A DNA stretch of 39,170 bases from assembly GCA_003427395.1 (NCBI GenBank), contig BFEA01001083.1, positions 81,256-120,425 on the forward strand, read 5' to 3'. The notes beneath the pieces were generated by a model that searched no databases, was not told the origin of the DNA, and saw only the letters and a list, made by a program, of their open reading frames with translations. Both the position numbers and the translations under genes were made by a program. Shown here piece after piece: positions 30,323-39,170 of the stretch. This stretch comes from Chara braunii (Eukaryota; Streptophyta; Charophyceae; Charales; Characeae). Numbering within the stretch: the first letter of the stretch is position 1; every line of letters starts with the position of its first letter.

Positions 30323-30729
30323 CTCTTGAAGAGGACTGGTGGGTGCCGACCGAAACGGACTGGTCACTTCGTTAGAGAACTGCTTCGGCAGTATCGGAAT
30401 AAGATTGACGAGTGATGCCTTCTGGAGTTTTTACGTCTAATTGGGTGCTTGATTTTCATATCCTTATTTTTGCTTCGGAGAAATTACAATGTGTTTTGCT
30501 TTCAACTCGAGTGTGGTCTATCATCTCTTCTTCTTCTTCATCCCCTTCGTCATCGTAACTATCCTATGAATAATCGAACTAAATAGATATCTCGTACATG
30601 CTTTGCAAGTTATCACAGTTCCAGACTACTTGTAGTTCTTTTTGCGTTATGTTGCTGAGCTCTTTTGATGATATTTTTCATCCTATGCATTAAAAAACCT
30701 CTCCTTTATTTCCTCCTTATCAGTAATTT
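29420..30729. other. Unassigned DNA with 117-bp spaced duplication and homopolymers
   Basis: The segments at 29473-29520 and 29593-29637 are related (CATTGATT, CCAG.G.ATT.ACT, GCAGGATA), about 118 bp apart; on the - strand they would encode YPAQVILWFLEKSMAG and YPAQSIPWIPGQSMLAG. A TTC/T-rich pyrimidine tract spans 29815-29890, and a 30-bp poly-A lies at 30291-30320. No gene recognised. Confidence 0.55.
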
Positions 30730-32620
30730 CACTGAAATATACAGTTCGGATGGAGGGATCTTTCGGGGGATTAATATCTCAAGGGGATAAATCTGATGCC
30801 AGGAACTATAAGCTGATTACACTTCTCCCCTTACCCTACAAAATGGTGTCTAAAGCACTTACTAATCGCTTGCTCCCCTATATGAAAGATCTGATCTTCC
30901 AGGATCAAACTGGGTTTATGCCCAATGCAACATCTAGGATAACGTGCTCCTTGTAAATCAAACAATAAAATATGCCAGACAACACAAAAAAAAGGCCACC
31001 GTTTTGTTCATAGACTTTGAAAAGGCCTACGACCACGTGGACTAGGACTTCATGGATGCCTGCCTACAGAAAATGAACTTTGGCGACTCCTTCAGAGTAT
31101 GGGTGTCTATCATGCACAGGTTCGCCACAACGAACACTATGGTCAACGACCACCTCTCCCCCCCGTTCGCCCTTCAAAGATCGGTGAGACAAGGGGAACC
31201 GGTGCCCCCCTTCTTTTTGTGTTAGTTATGGAAACACTTGTGGCAATGATCCGGGCTAATCCGGATATTGAATGCATCGATATCCCGGAATTACCCCCGT
31301 GGTTAGTGCTAGTGACATCCCTATTTGCAGATGACCTGACGGTCCTCATTAAGGCCTCAAAGGTATCGCTAAGAGCGTTGATCGATACAATTCAGATATT
31401 CGTTGTTGCAGCGGACATGAAAGTTAACTGGGGAACCAAGACAGAAGGATGGTGACTCTCTCCACAAGACACCCTACCTCCACAGCACCCGCTGGTCAAT
31501 TGGAAAAGGCGTGAAGAGGCAATCAAGATTTTGGGAATCCGCCTAACAGCAATGAGACCCCCACTTGACCATGGTCAGGTGCTGGTCCAAACAACCCTGC
31601 AAAGGTTGACCAAATGGGATGACCTCCCCCACTTCATTGGTTGGAAGGACACTCAGGACTTTGGGAATCCACCTAACAGCAATGGGACCCCCACTTGACC
31701 ATGGCCAGGTGCTGGTCCAAATAGCCCTGCAAAGGTTGGCCAAATGGGATGGTGTCCCCACTTCATTGATTGGAAGGGCACTGACAATCAATAATGTCAT
31801 CCTAGCAACCATATGGTACAATACAACGTTCTGGCAGCTAACGCATCTGCGAGAGGCACTGGCAACTTACCTATGGAGAAATGACCATGCCCACACGAAA
31901 TGTATCAATAGGGTGGCATGAAAGTACATTACCCAGCTGAAGGCGGTGGGAGGACTAGGTATCCTTGGGACCTTGACCCAGGAGATGAAATCAGAGTGTT
32001 GTTGTTTAAAATAATTATTTGCCTGCTGCTCGCTAATGACGTCCCGTGGCTGCCCCTTCCTTGCATCCAATTGTCAAACTTGGCCCCCCCCTCGCACCCA
32101 CACCACACAGTCCACCCTCTCACCTGGCTGGTTAACGCAGCATAGTCTGTACCAAGTCCCCCTCGACATAAGAGGGATGGGTCGCCCCGTAACAGGGCTA
32201 GATGTGATCTTAAAAATTTGTGGACCACAATGGTGGACATGTGGAGACAGATAGGCCCAACCCAATCCCCCCCCCCTCTCGGATAGCAGGAACTATGAAG
32301 ACAACCATTGTTCGGGAACCCGCATGTCTGTGACGCTGCAGGGGTAGCACTTTCGTTGTCAAGCGGCTCTCACTGACTCACATGGGTAAAAAATGTTTTT
32401 TTTACTGTGGGCGACTTATGGGACACTCACGCCCGAACATTGAAATTGCCACAACAGCTGCAGCCCAAACTTAAGAACGTCAAAAAAATGCAAGACAAAT
32501 TACAGCATCTGCATTCAGCAATACCGCTATAGTGGGTGACCATCCTACAACAAGGACCGTCGGTTAGAAGTCTGGATTGGGTGATTTTTTTTAATTTTTT
32601 TTTTGGGGGGGGGGGCGGGC
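30730..32620 (+). mobile_element. L1-like non-LTR retrotransposon (LINE) ORF2 fragment with reverse transcriptase
   Basis: LINE RT primes on nicked chromosomal DNA. Readable motifs on the + strand: GDKSDARNYKLITLLPLPYK (RT motif 1-2), QTGFMP, ATVLFIDFEKAYDHVD (motif A, catalytic Asp kept) followed by TAG where relatives have Trp, LQRSVRQGEPVPP (motif B; the usual Cys after G is Glu), frame change near 31,205, LLFVLVMETLVAMI, and SLFADDLTVLIK (motif C FADD, 31318-31347). After this it reads AVGGLGILGTLTQ (31950), PLFGNPHV (32310) and VGDLWDTHARTL (32407), typical of the region after the thumb. The 5' end and the endonuclease domain are absent. Stops and frame changes are numerous. Confidence 0.88.
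31531..31790 (+). repeat. 130-bp tandem duplication inside the LINE
   Basis: TTGGGAATCC at 31531 recurs at 31661 and the following ~125 bp match closely (CCTAACAGCAATG.GACCCCC, TTGACCATGG.CAGGTGCTGG). The period is not a multiple of three, so the duplication itself breaks the ORF2 frame. Confidence 0.93.
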
Positions 32621-32715
32621 GGGGGAACAAAGCTCCAATCTATTTGTGGGGAGCAACACGTGTTGGGAACCGGGCCCAGCGTCCCATATGAAAAATTACA
32701 TCGAATATAAAAAAA
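32621..32715. repeat. Dispersed repeat, copy 2, after T/G homopolymers
   Basis: Follows T-runs and a G-run (about 32584-32625). The segment 32630-32691 is the second copy of the repeat at 29354-29419. Confidence 0.7.
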
Positions 32716-33510
32716 TTGCGATACCGGGGTCATTACCCGTCTTTGGCTAAAAGAAAATTGAAGCTACTTAGGAGATTACTACGACAAAGTTCAGAATTGA
32801 ACAAAATTCAGAAACCAACTCGGGAGCCCCCCATCAATCCTCTTTACCTTACTCCGGCAAGACTTATGGAAACAGAACCACCATCTCCGTTGCTGCTGTA
32901 CCCTATTTTCATCCTACCAGTTAACCCCCACACTAGTATGCTTGATATCCCACCATCTACTTCTTCCACTCACCTAAGAGACTCAGACCCCTTAATCCAT
33001 CCCCTGTACCTCACGCCGGCAAGACTTACTGCAGCAGAGTCACCATCTCCGCTGCTGTTGTGCTCTATTCCCGTCCTACCAACTAGCCCCCTTGCTAGTA
33101 GGACGCGTTATATCCCACCTTTTCCTTCTCCCACTCACCTCGGTCTCTTGAGAAAACGTCTGAGCAATACGGAAAACATAGAAATAGACCTCATAGGTCC
33201 TACAAATGACAAAAAACCCTTGAAATCCTTAACAAACCCTTCCAAAGCACTCCAACATTGTCCTACTCCCTGCCGAGCTCTTCCAGGTCTCACGCCCCCA
33301 CATCCTGCTGGGTTACAGAGCAACACAACTCACCCCAACTTCGACCGGCGTCGTTCCAACAGCAACCCTTCGTTGTCCCGTGGAATGCCCACCCCAAAGC
33401 ATCCCCAGAATTCTCTACCAGGCCTCATTCTCCTGCGTCAGCAGGTCACAGGGCAACACCCCAGCACCGACCAACGTCGTTCTGGCATCGAACAACCGCA
33501 GGTCACTTAG
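32716..33510 (+). other. 264-codon ORF made largely of in-frame repeats; coding status doubtful
   Basis: The ORF is open for 264 codons and rich in Pro, Leu, Ser and Thr. It contains two copies of a 162-bp unit (starting near 32840 and 33002; 54 codons, so frame is kept), each reading LYLTPARL, then (T/S)PSPLLL and LP-x-(N/S)P. A second pair of related blocks lies at about 33284 and 33418 (CAC-rich, CGTCGTTC). I see no domain. Open frame over a unit divisible by three is expected by chance more often than for unique DNA, so this may be a minisatellite rather than a gene. Confidence 0.35.
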
Positions 33511-34265
33511 TATAACAACATCAAAGCTACCTAAGAAGAGTTGTTAGGAATCCCAAGAGTCCAAAAACATTCTTAAGACCACCAATCAGCCATCCGCGTA
33601 TGATCAACCCTGAGATCTGTTCTTGATTTTTTTTTTTTTCCAAAAAGAAACCAGTCAGCCCTCCTCCCATTCCCTTTCACCCCCAACTCTTCTTCATCTC
33701 CCAACGAGCCGACCTCCTCCACCACATAGTTCGGGAGAGAAGAACAATAGACCAACGACCTCACCAAAATCCCCTAGCGATGAAAAGTAGACTTCAATTC
33801 TTCCTCTTCCTACGACAGGCCGACCTCCTCCACCACATAGTTCGGAAGAGGAGGAAAAGTAGTTCACTCCATCACAAAACAGGCGCAGCACCCTAACCTC
33901 CCATCCCCTTACCACCTTCCAGCGCAGACTTATAACAGCTAAGCCACCATCTCAACTCTAGTTGTGCCCTAATCCAATCCCGCCAGCTAGCCCTCCTCAC
34001 CAGCGGGACGCAATGTTACCTATAAAAAAAACTTCCCCCCTCCTCTTCAGTCCCATGCTTGTTCCATAGGCAAGTAAAAGACAACTGATCCCCTACCACA
34101 CTCTGCCTAAACCCCCTTATTCAATTGCATCCCGCGACAAGCCGACCTCCTTCACCCATAGTTCGCGAGATGAAGAAAAGTGAAGTTAGACAACCCTCGA
34201 CTTCCTCTTGCGACAAACCGACCTCCTCCACTACATAGTTCGCAGAAGAAAAACAAAAGTGATCC
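32833..34265. repeat. Diverged minisatellite cluster
   Basis: Family A: units near 32840, 33002 and, more diverged, 33918-34050 (all with AGACTTA, CACCATCTC, TGTGC/CTGTAC, GC-AG-CCC and GGGAC/AGGAC landmarks). Family B: CCGACCTCCTCCACCACATAGTTCG-like blocks at 33709, 33820, 34142 and 34218, each followed by GAGA/GAAG-rich sequence. Confidence 0.8.
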
Positions 34266-35140
34266 ACCATCCGAAACTTGTCAACCCCACCCAAGCCTCA
34301 GATATTGATCAGATCCTTCACCTGCCTACCCTAAACCAAAACTGACTCATGAGAGGTAAACTTCATGCAATCCGAATTTAAAACCGATTTAGAGTCACTA
34401 TCGAGAATCAAGAGATTAAAATTTGAAATATGATATATGAGTATCAGTATCAAGAAACTAAAGAATAGAAAAAAAAATAGAATACGAAGTATTTCGATTT
34501 TCAACATTAGTTCAGAATTGAGTAATCGTTCACTGAGATCAGAGCACAGCTCCGATTTACGAATTTCCGATTAGGAATCTTGCTCAGAAATCACGAATTG
34601 AAACTCTGATTTGCGAATTTCATATTAAGAAACTTACCCAGGAATTTCGGATTGAAAATTAAGTCGAATTTCAATTAGGGATAAATTACTACCAGAAAAA
34701 CATGACAATCGGATTTAAAACCAAACACACAAAATCATTCAAACGTCCTCTGAAAAAATCCCAGTCACGCCAGCATCGGAATACATCATTGTCAAGAAAA
34801 TCCAAATCATTTTTTACGCCAGAAAATTAAACACTCTGTAGGGATTTTATAAGCTTATAATCAGTAGGATGAGAAAGACAGCGGATAATCTACGTAATTC
34901 CTTACCAACCCTAATTCCCACCTCCCACTCATATCATGTCCTCCCCCACTCTCAACCTCCACCTCCTCCTTCATCGGCTGCAAAAGCATTTCAACTGTTC
35001 GTGGCTTGTGTCGCATGTAACCAATAAGCTGAACGATGAAAGTGGGGTGATTTAGTCCACTCCAAACCAAATTCCCATGTCTATCTACATAGTACTTAAT
35101 GCCAATGAAGAAGGTCTGCGGCTCCATGCAGAGCTGGGCA
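34266..35140. other. Unassigned AT-leaning DNA with GAATT/ATTTCGATT words
   Basis: No gene recognised. From 34360 to 34700 the sequence is built of recurring related words (GAATTTC, GATTTACGAATT, GATTGAAA), suggesting an old diverged tandem repeat. A 99-codon - strand ORF at 34861-35160 has no recognised domain. Confidence 0.45.
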
Positions 35141-35380
35141 CCGGGTGCCCAGAGCCGCACCCACGTGCACCCACCCGACCCACAGGGTCATGGGTCGGGC
35201 TTAGATGTACATGAGCCGTCTTGGGTGGGTTATGGGCGGGTGCAGCTAGCATGCCTTCCCGGGTGACGGACGGGTGAAGATTTACCCTGGTCCACCCGCT
35301 GGGCAGGTGGCAGGCGGGTGATGGCTTGGCCTGGGTCACCCGACCCATATACCCAGGATAACCCGACCCCCCCCCCCACT
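35141..35380. repeat. ACCC/GGGT-rich tract
   Basis: Recurring CACCCGACCC, GGGTCATGGGTCGGG and GGCGGGTGATGG words. A similar but opposite-strand-biased tract (GGGTGGGTGCGGGTG, GGCGCGGGCGGGTGATG) lies at 37640-37800. Both have the spaced G-runs that can form G-quadruplexes. Confidence 0.6.
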
Positions 35381-35931
35381 TTCTGTAGTACGTCGAGGTT
35401 GAGGCTGGGAGACAGAGCCTCACAGAGGGAGGCTGGATCCACCAGTGCAGCTGCCCCTGGGCCCTGGGGCCTTGGAACCCGAAAAAAAAAAAAAAACAGG
35501 CGCGACCACTTTCCAAAAACGGGGGAGGAAGATCCTTCTTGGTCTTATGAAATGATGAGCAGTATCTCACATCCCTATCGTATGTGAGAGGCGGGTCTCC
35601 CCACAACTTGTTACGAGCAGTCGGCCACCAAATCCTATCTGGAAAAAAAAAAAAAAAAAAAACGGGGGAGGGGATGGAGCCGCTGTGCGCGACCAGATTC
35701 GGTCCCTTGGCCTTGATCCCTCTCCAAACCGTTGGCAACTTTGGCCCCGCCGCCAACTTTTTTTTCTTTTTTCTCTCTCTTTTTCCATTTCGCGACAGTC
35801 CAAATTTTGGCGGGCAGCGCAAACCTCAAGGTGGAGAAGCGGTGCTGCGGTGGCACCAGCACGCAGGATCGACGGTGGCGCAACTTCGCGGGTGCCGGGC
35901 TGCAGCGGAAAACACACACACACACACACAG

Positions 35932-35970
<39 letters not shown>

Positions 35971-36071
35971 TATTCTTCGGTGGCTGCTGAGGCAGTGTCG
36001 TGACTGGGCGACAGCGACGGCAACAGCGACGGCAACGACGACATCGACTCCGACATAGAAGAACGGGTAAG

Positions 36072-36139
<68 letters not shown>

Positions 36140-36340
36140 CTCGTTCTTGATTTGTGCTCCTCTTCTTCGAAAGGGCAATGGTCCTGCGATATCATCATCA
36201 AACCCGATCGAGGTGAAAAACGCGGCTATGGTGCAGTGGTAGTGTATATTTCCATGTTCTAGGTGACGATTCATTGGATTTCACTCCATCTGTCGATGGA
36301 GGTAGGTAAAGGACAGTCGTGGGGTTGGAGACTTACCTGC
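35381..36340. other. Low-complexity region with poly-A, (CA)n and (CT)n
   Basis: Poly-A runs at 35489-35504 and 35643-35662, each followed by related sequence (GGGGGAGG), (CA)n at 35911-35966, and (CT)n at 36071-36134. Overlapping ORFs on both strands are artefacts of the dinucleotide arrays. The A-box match TGGTGCAGTGG (36229-36239) is noted but no tRNA fold is apparent. Confidence 0.6.
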
Positions 36341-36364
36341 GTTGCTCATCCTATCGATGGAAAA

Positions 36365-36421
<57 letters not shown>

Positions 36422-36578
36422 GCGCGCGCGCGCGCACGCGCTCACTCTCTCTCTCTCTTGTTTCTCTCTCTCCCCGTAATCAGCGGCAAGAAGAGTGCGA
36501 TCAGGTCGGATTGGATTTCGGTTTCGATTTCGACCCGATACATTCGATGGAAAAGTCTCGATGCTCATCTATCGATGG

Positions 36579-36670
<92 letters not shown>

Positions 36671-36790
36671 TCTCTCTCTCCCCGTAATCAGCAGCAAGAA
36701 GAGTGCGATCAGGTCGGATTGGATTTCGGTTTCGATTTCGACCCGATACATTCGATGGAAAACTCTTGATGCTCATCCATCGATGGAAAA

Positions 36791-36836
<46 letters not shown>

Positions 36837-36840
36837 TTTT
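36341..36840. repeat. 207-bp tandem repeat with (CT)n arrays at each unit
   Basis: Unit landmarks TGTTTCTCTCTCTCCCCGTAA occur at 36460 and 36667 (period 207), followed by GCAAGAAGAGTGCGATCAGG, TCGGATTGG, ATTTCGGTTTCGATTTCG, ACCCGATACATTCGATGGAAAA and GATGGAAAACTCTCT. Each unit ends in a CT array (36366-36419, 36584-36666 and 36790-36832). The unique part is nearly identical between copies, so the duplication is recent. (CT)n of 36366 is followed by alternating CG/CA steps. Confidence 0.95.
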
Positions 36841-37316
36841 TTTTTTTATGTTGGTCCCTTTTCTTTTTGGTCCTTTTTTCCTTTGGTTGTTTGATGATCC
36901 CGATACATTTGGATTGATAGTCATTCTGAATGTCTCCGGTCGAAATCTGAACCTGCTTTCTGCTTTGGTCCTATCCTGGACGAAGCCAGTTTTGCTTTTT
37001 CTTTTTAATTATTTTCCCCCTGATGAGGATATAGCGTAAGCAATGGGCATAACCACACCACTCCCCAAATGTGCAAAATGAGAATGAACTTCCTGGTACA
37101 ACATGGAGAGCTAAAGGAATGGTTGTCACCACGATGGATCAACGAGTACTGCTCCCTCTTTTGCCGATCATGGCACGGGCCGCTCGTGCAATTTTATGTG
37201 TCCCCGCATCGAGCTCGAAGAGCGAGTGCAATTTCTCAGATGCGAGGAACACATTAACGATAAAACGAAACTCTTTTGGCGGTTCTGTAGTCAACGACAT
37301 TTTATTCGTTAGATCA
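36841..37316. other. Unassigned DNA after the CT repeats
   Basis: T-rich start, then unique sequence with a partial copy of the unit words (CCCGATACATTTGGATTG at 36898). A few short ORFs but none with a recognised domain. Confidence 0.45.
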
Positions 37317-37460
37317 AACAAGGACTTGATCAACACATGAGATGAATTTTGTTTTTTTAATTCTCGTTTTCCAGATTGATTTGGAGTAAACAAGGACTTG
37401 ATCAACACATGAGATGGATTTTGTTTTTTTAATTCTCGTTTGCCAGATTGATTTGGAGTT
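37317..37460. repeat. 72-bp tandem duplication
   Basis: Two nearly identical copies, 37317-37388 and 37389-37460, from AACAAGGACTTGATCAACAC to CCAGATTGATTTGGAGT. They differ at only a few positions (for example GATGAATT/GATGGATT), so the duplication is young. Confidence 0.95.
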
Positions 37461-37639
37461 TGTTACAAATTGAACTTTTTCGAGATGTTAATACCTTGTT
37501 GTTTGTGCTGGTGATAAGATCTTGAGTTATTTTCCTTTGAGAAGTTTGAGTCACATTGTCGATGTTGTCGTTGTTTCGATAATAAGATTTCATATGTCTT
37601 TGTTGTCATACTATGTTATCGATGAAATTGTGATGGCGT

Positions 37640-37920
37640 AAGGGACTGGAATGGGCAGGTGTTGACTGATGCGGGTGGGTGCGGGTGAAAAAAAATTAGG
37701 TATTGGGCGCGGGCGGGTGATGACACTCTCACGGGTGCGGGCGGACCCGGGTGAGGATTTTTTTCGGGTCATGGGCGGATTGGGCGCGGGGCTGTAAATT
37801 TCAAAAACTTTTTTCGATAGGTGGGGTCGTCTAAAAGTGAAAAATGAAATTCTTGGGCTGGGTGGATTGCGAAAAAAAACAATTGGGCGGGTTGGGTCGA
37901 GGGTGAGGAAAAAAAAAAAA
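37640..37920. repeat. G-rich tract with GGGTGCGGGT words, ending in poly-A
   Basis: Several runs of three or four G in close succession on the + strand, interrupted by A-runs, ending in A13 (about 37908-37920). Related to the tract at 35141-35380. Confidence 0.7.
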
Positions 37921-37924
37921 TTTC

Positions 37925-38850
37925 CACCTCTGGCTCCATGCCTTCGAGCCGGACGTGTCTGGGGCCAAATGGGCCTCCCTAAAGAGAGCCCCCGACCTAG
38001 ACCGCACAAGGCTGGAAGAAGAACTTACAAGAATAAGAGTGGTGGGGTCCGAAGACAAGGGATTTTACACATACGAGATGTCTACCCCGGTGGGGGACCT
38101 CCCCTTTGATCCTAATGAGTGGGAGTGGAAGGGCCGCAAGGCCCGCAACCCAATCCTGATCTGGCAATACAGAGTTAGAGATGGATATAAACAGGCGCAC
38201 GACCACGTTCCATCGACTCAGGTGGTCCAAAATAGGTGGAGAAGGGATTCGCCCCTAGCAGAAGGAAACTTGCGCCACATCCCATGGACCACCCATGCTC
38301 ATATTATGCCAACCTCCCATAGGGCCCTGCAGTGACAAATTGTTCATCGATGCCTACCAACCCGGATTGGGTGACAGCGAGATCCAACCTGGAACAGACA
38401 GGGGTTATGTCCCCCATCTGCTCTCAGTGTGGGTCTGGTGCTCCCCAATGAAGGGCGGATTTGGAACATTGCCTTTTGGCATATCCAATGGCAGTAAAAA
38501 TATGACAGTGGTGGGACGTAATGTGGCAGGCCCTAATAGGAACAGTATTTCACTGGGATATAGTCCTTATCCTACAGGGAAAACGAAAAAGCATCCCACA
38601 GATTTGAACACCTTTCCAAAGAAATATGTTTAAACACATGAGGTTGGATGTTCTGATGGTCATATGGTGGATGAGGTGCTCGGCAGAGCGACACGAAAAG
38701 ACCTTCGGCTATCACCAAGCCAAAGCGGAACTCGTAGAAATTATTAGGGCTAACTTGGTCAAAGCTGGCAAAAACCTGCAGGAAGAGGTAGTAGGGAGTC
38801 CAGATAGAGAGAAAAAACAGCAGGTTATCTCAACATTTAAAGAACGCTAG
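37925..38850 (+). mobile_element. LINE ORF2 C-terminal fragment with C2HC-type finger
   Basis: The + strand first reads LEEELTRIRVV, FYTYEMSTPVGDLPFDPNEW and NPILIWQYRV. After frame changes it reads IVHRCLPTRIG (the LINE motif with H-x-x-LPTR), ICSQC, LEHCLLAYPMAVKI (C-x2-C ... H-x-C-type motif of L1-like ORF2 C-termini) and MRLDVLMVIWWMRCSAERHE, typical of the last part of ORF2. Strand and domain order match what would follow the fragment at 30,730-32,620, so the two may be one LINE split by inserted repeats. Confidence 0.65.
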
Positions 38851-39170
38851 CTTGACCCCCACAGTAAGATGGCCGAGGTCCAAGAGACTGGAAAACTTAT
38901 CTGGAAAAACTGGGTGGCGCAGGAAGACCAATGGTCCTTTCGGCACCCAGGCTGCTTCTACATACCGCTGCCCGGTATGTCGTCGGTGTCGGGCGCATTG
39001 GTCCGGCACCGCACGGGGGCAGCGTGGGACCCTCCCGGCCGCGTCACGCAGGAGTTGGTTTTTAGAACCCTTCGTCGCAATATACATGGAGCTTTCCACA
39101 AGCCGCTCCGGCCGGGTGCGCCAGCCATACCTCTCGCGAGCCCCTACGACAGGATAGGGCCTACGCGAGG
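38851..39170. other. Unassigned, window end
   Basis: GC-rich DNA after the LINE C-terminus. ORFs on both strands are short or run off the window, with no recognised domain. It could be LINE 3' sequence or a different repeat. Confidence 0.4.

Noticed and set aside
32716-33510. Conserved proline-rich protein gene
   Set aside because: The ORF consists largely of 162-bp repeats whose length is divisible by three; without homologues or a promoter it is better treated as a minisatellite.
36229-36239. A-box match TGGTGCAGTGG suggesting a tRNA gene
   Set aside because: No B box at a suitable distance and no cloverleaf; possible relic only.
35567-36776. Several ORFs of about 90-250 codons rich in Arg-Glu, Ser-Leu or Thr-His repeats
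   Set aside because: They are translations of CT and CA dinucleotide arrays in different frames.
1-39170. CRISPR arrays, rRNA genes, bacterial operons
   Set aside because: The tandem repeats have no unique spacers of constant size, no rRNA sequence was recognised, and there is no prokaryotic gene organisation.

Overview
This window is eukaryotic intergenic DNA made almost entirely of transposable elements and simple repeats. I recognise no intact host gene. The signs of a eukaryote are a Helitron, a Ty3/Gypsy LTR retrotransposon, an L1-like LINE, long (CT)n, (AC)n and poly-A/T arrays, and an assembly gap inside a poly-T tract. The Gypsy primer-binding site resembles the initiator-methionine tRNA type that is common in plant elements. 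That fits a plant or alga but does not exclude an invertebrate, so the species cannot be fixed from sequence alone.

Layout. 1-2.5 kb: microsatellites and short tandem repeats, including a two-copy 198-bp repeat built from a CCCTAAG-containing motif. 2.7-12.4 kb: a conspicuously AT-rich island holding a decayed, rolling-circle Helitron-like element on the + strand. In order it carries a basic repeat-rich N-terminus, a DUF6570-like region, the HUH Rep nuclease, a Y-x3-Y Rep motif, a PIF1-type helicase, and then an Ulp1/C48-like protease domain whose catalytic Cys and His are replaced. Two unidentified AT-rich ORF groups lie upstream (2.7-4.3 kb). 12.4-14.8 kb: repeats and unassigned DNA.

14.8-28.2 kb: one Ty3/Gypsy element on the - strand between two ~2.5-kb direct repeats (LTRs). 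Gag has a CCHC zinc knuckle. It is followed by a protease (DSGA), RT (YMDD), RNase H, a C4HC3 PHD-like zinc finger, integrase and a GPY-like tail, then an extra acidic ORF that contains the assembly gap. RT, RNase H, the PHD-like finger and integrase share one reading frame, broken only by scattered stop codons. The element is therefore dead as it stands but recently coherent.

28.2-39.2 kb: unassigned repeats, an L1-like RT (30.7-32.6 kb) whose C-terminal part seems to resume at 37.9-38.85 kb, and about 5.3 kb of minisatellites, (CT)n/(CA)n arrays and G-rich/C-rich tracts between the two parts.

The two most unusual items are the PHD-like finger placed between RNase H and integrase in the Gypsy Pol, and the Ulp1-like protease remnant directly downstream of the Helitron helicase. 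Both rest on motif reading by eye and need profile searches.
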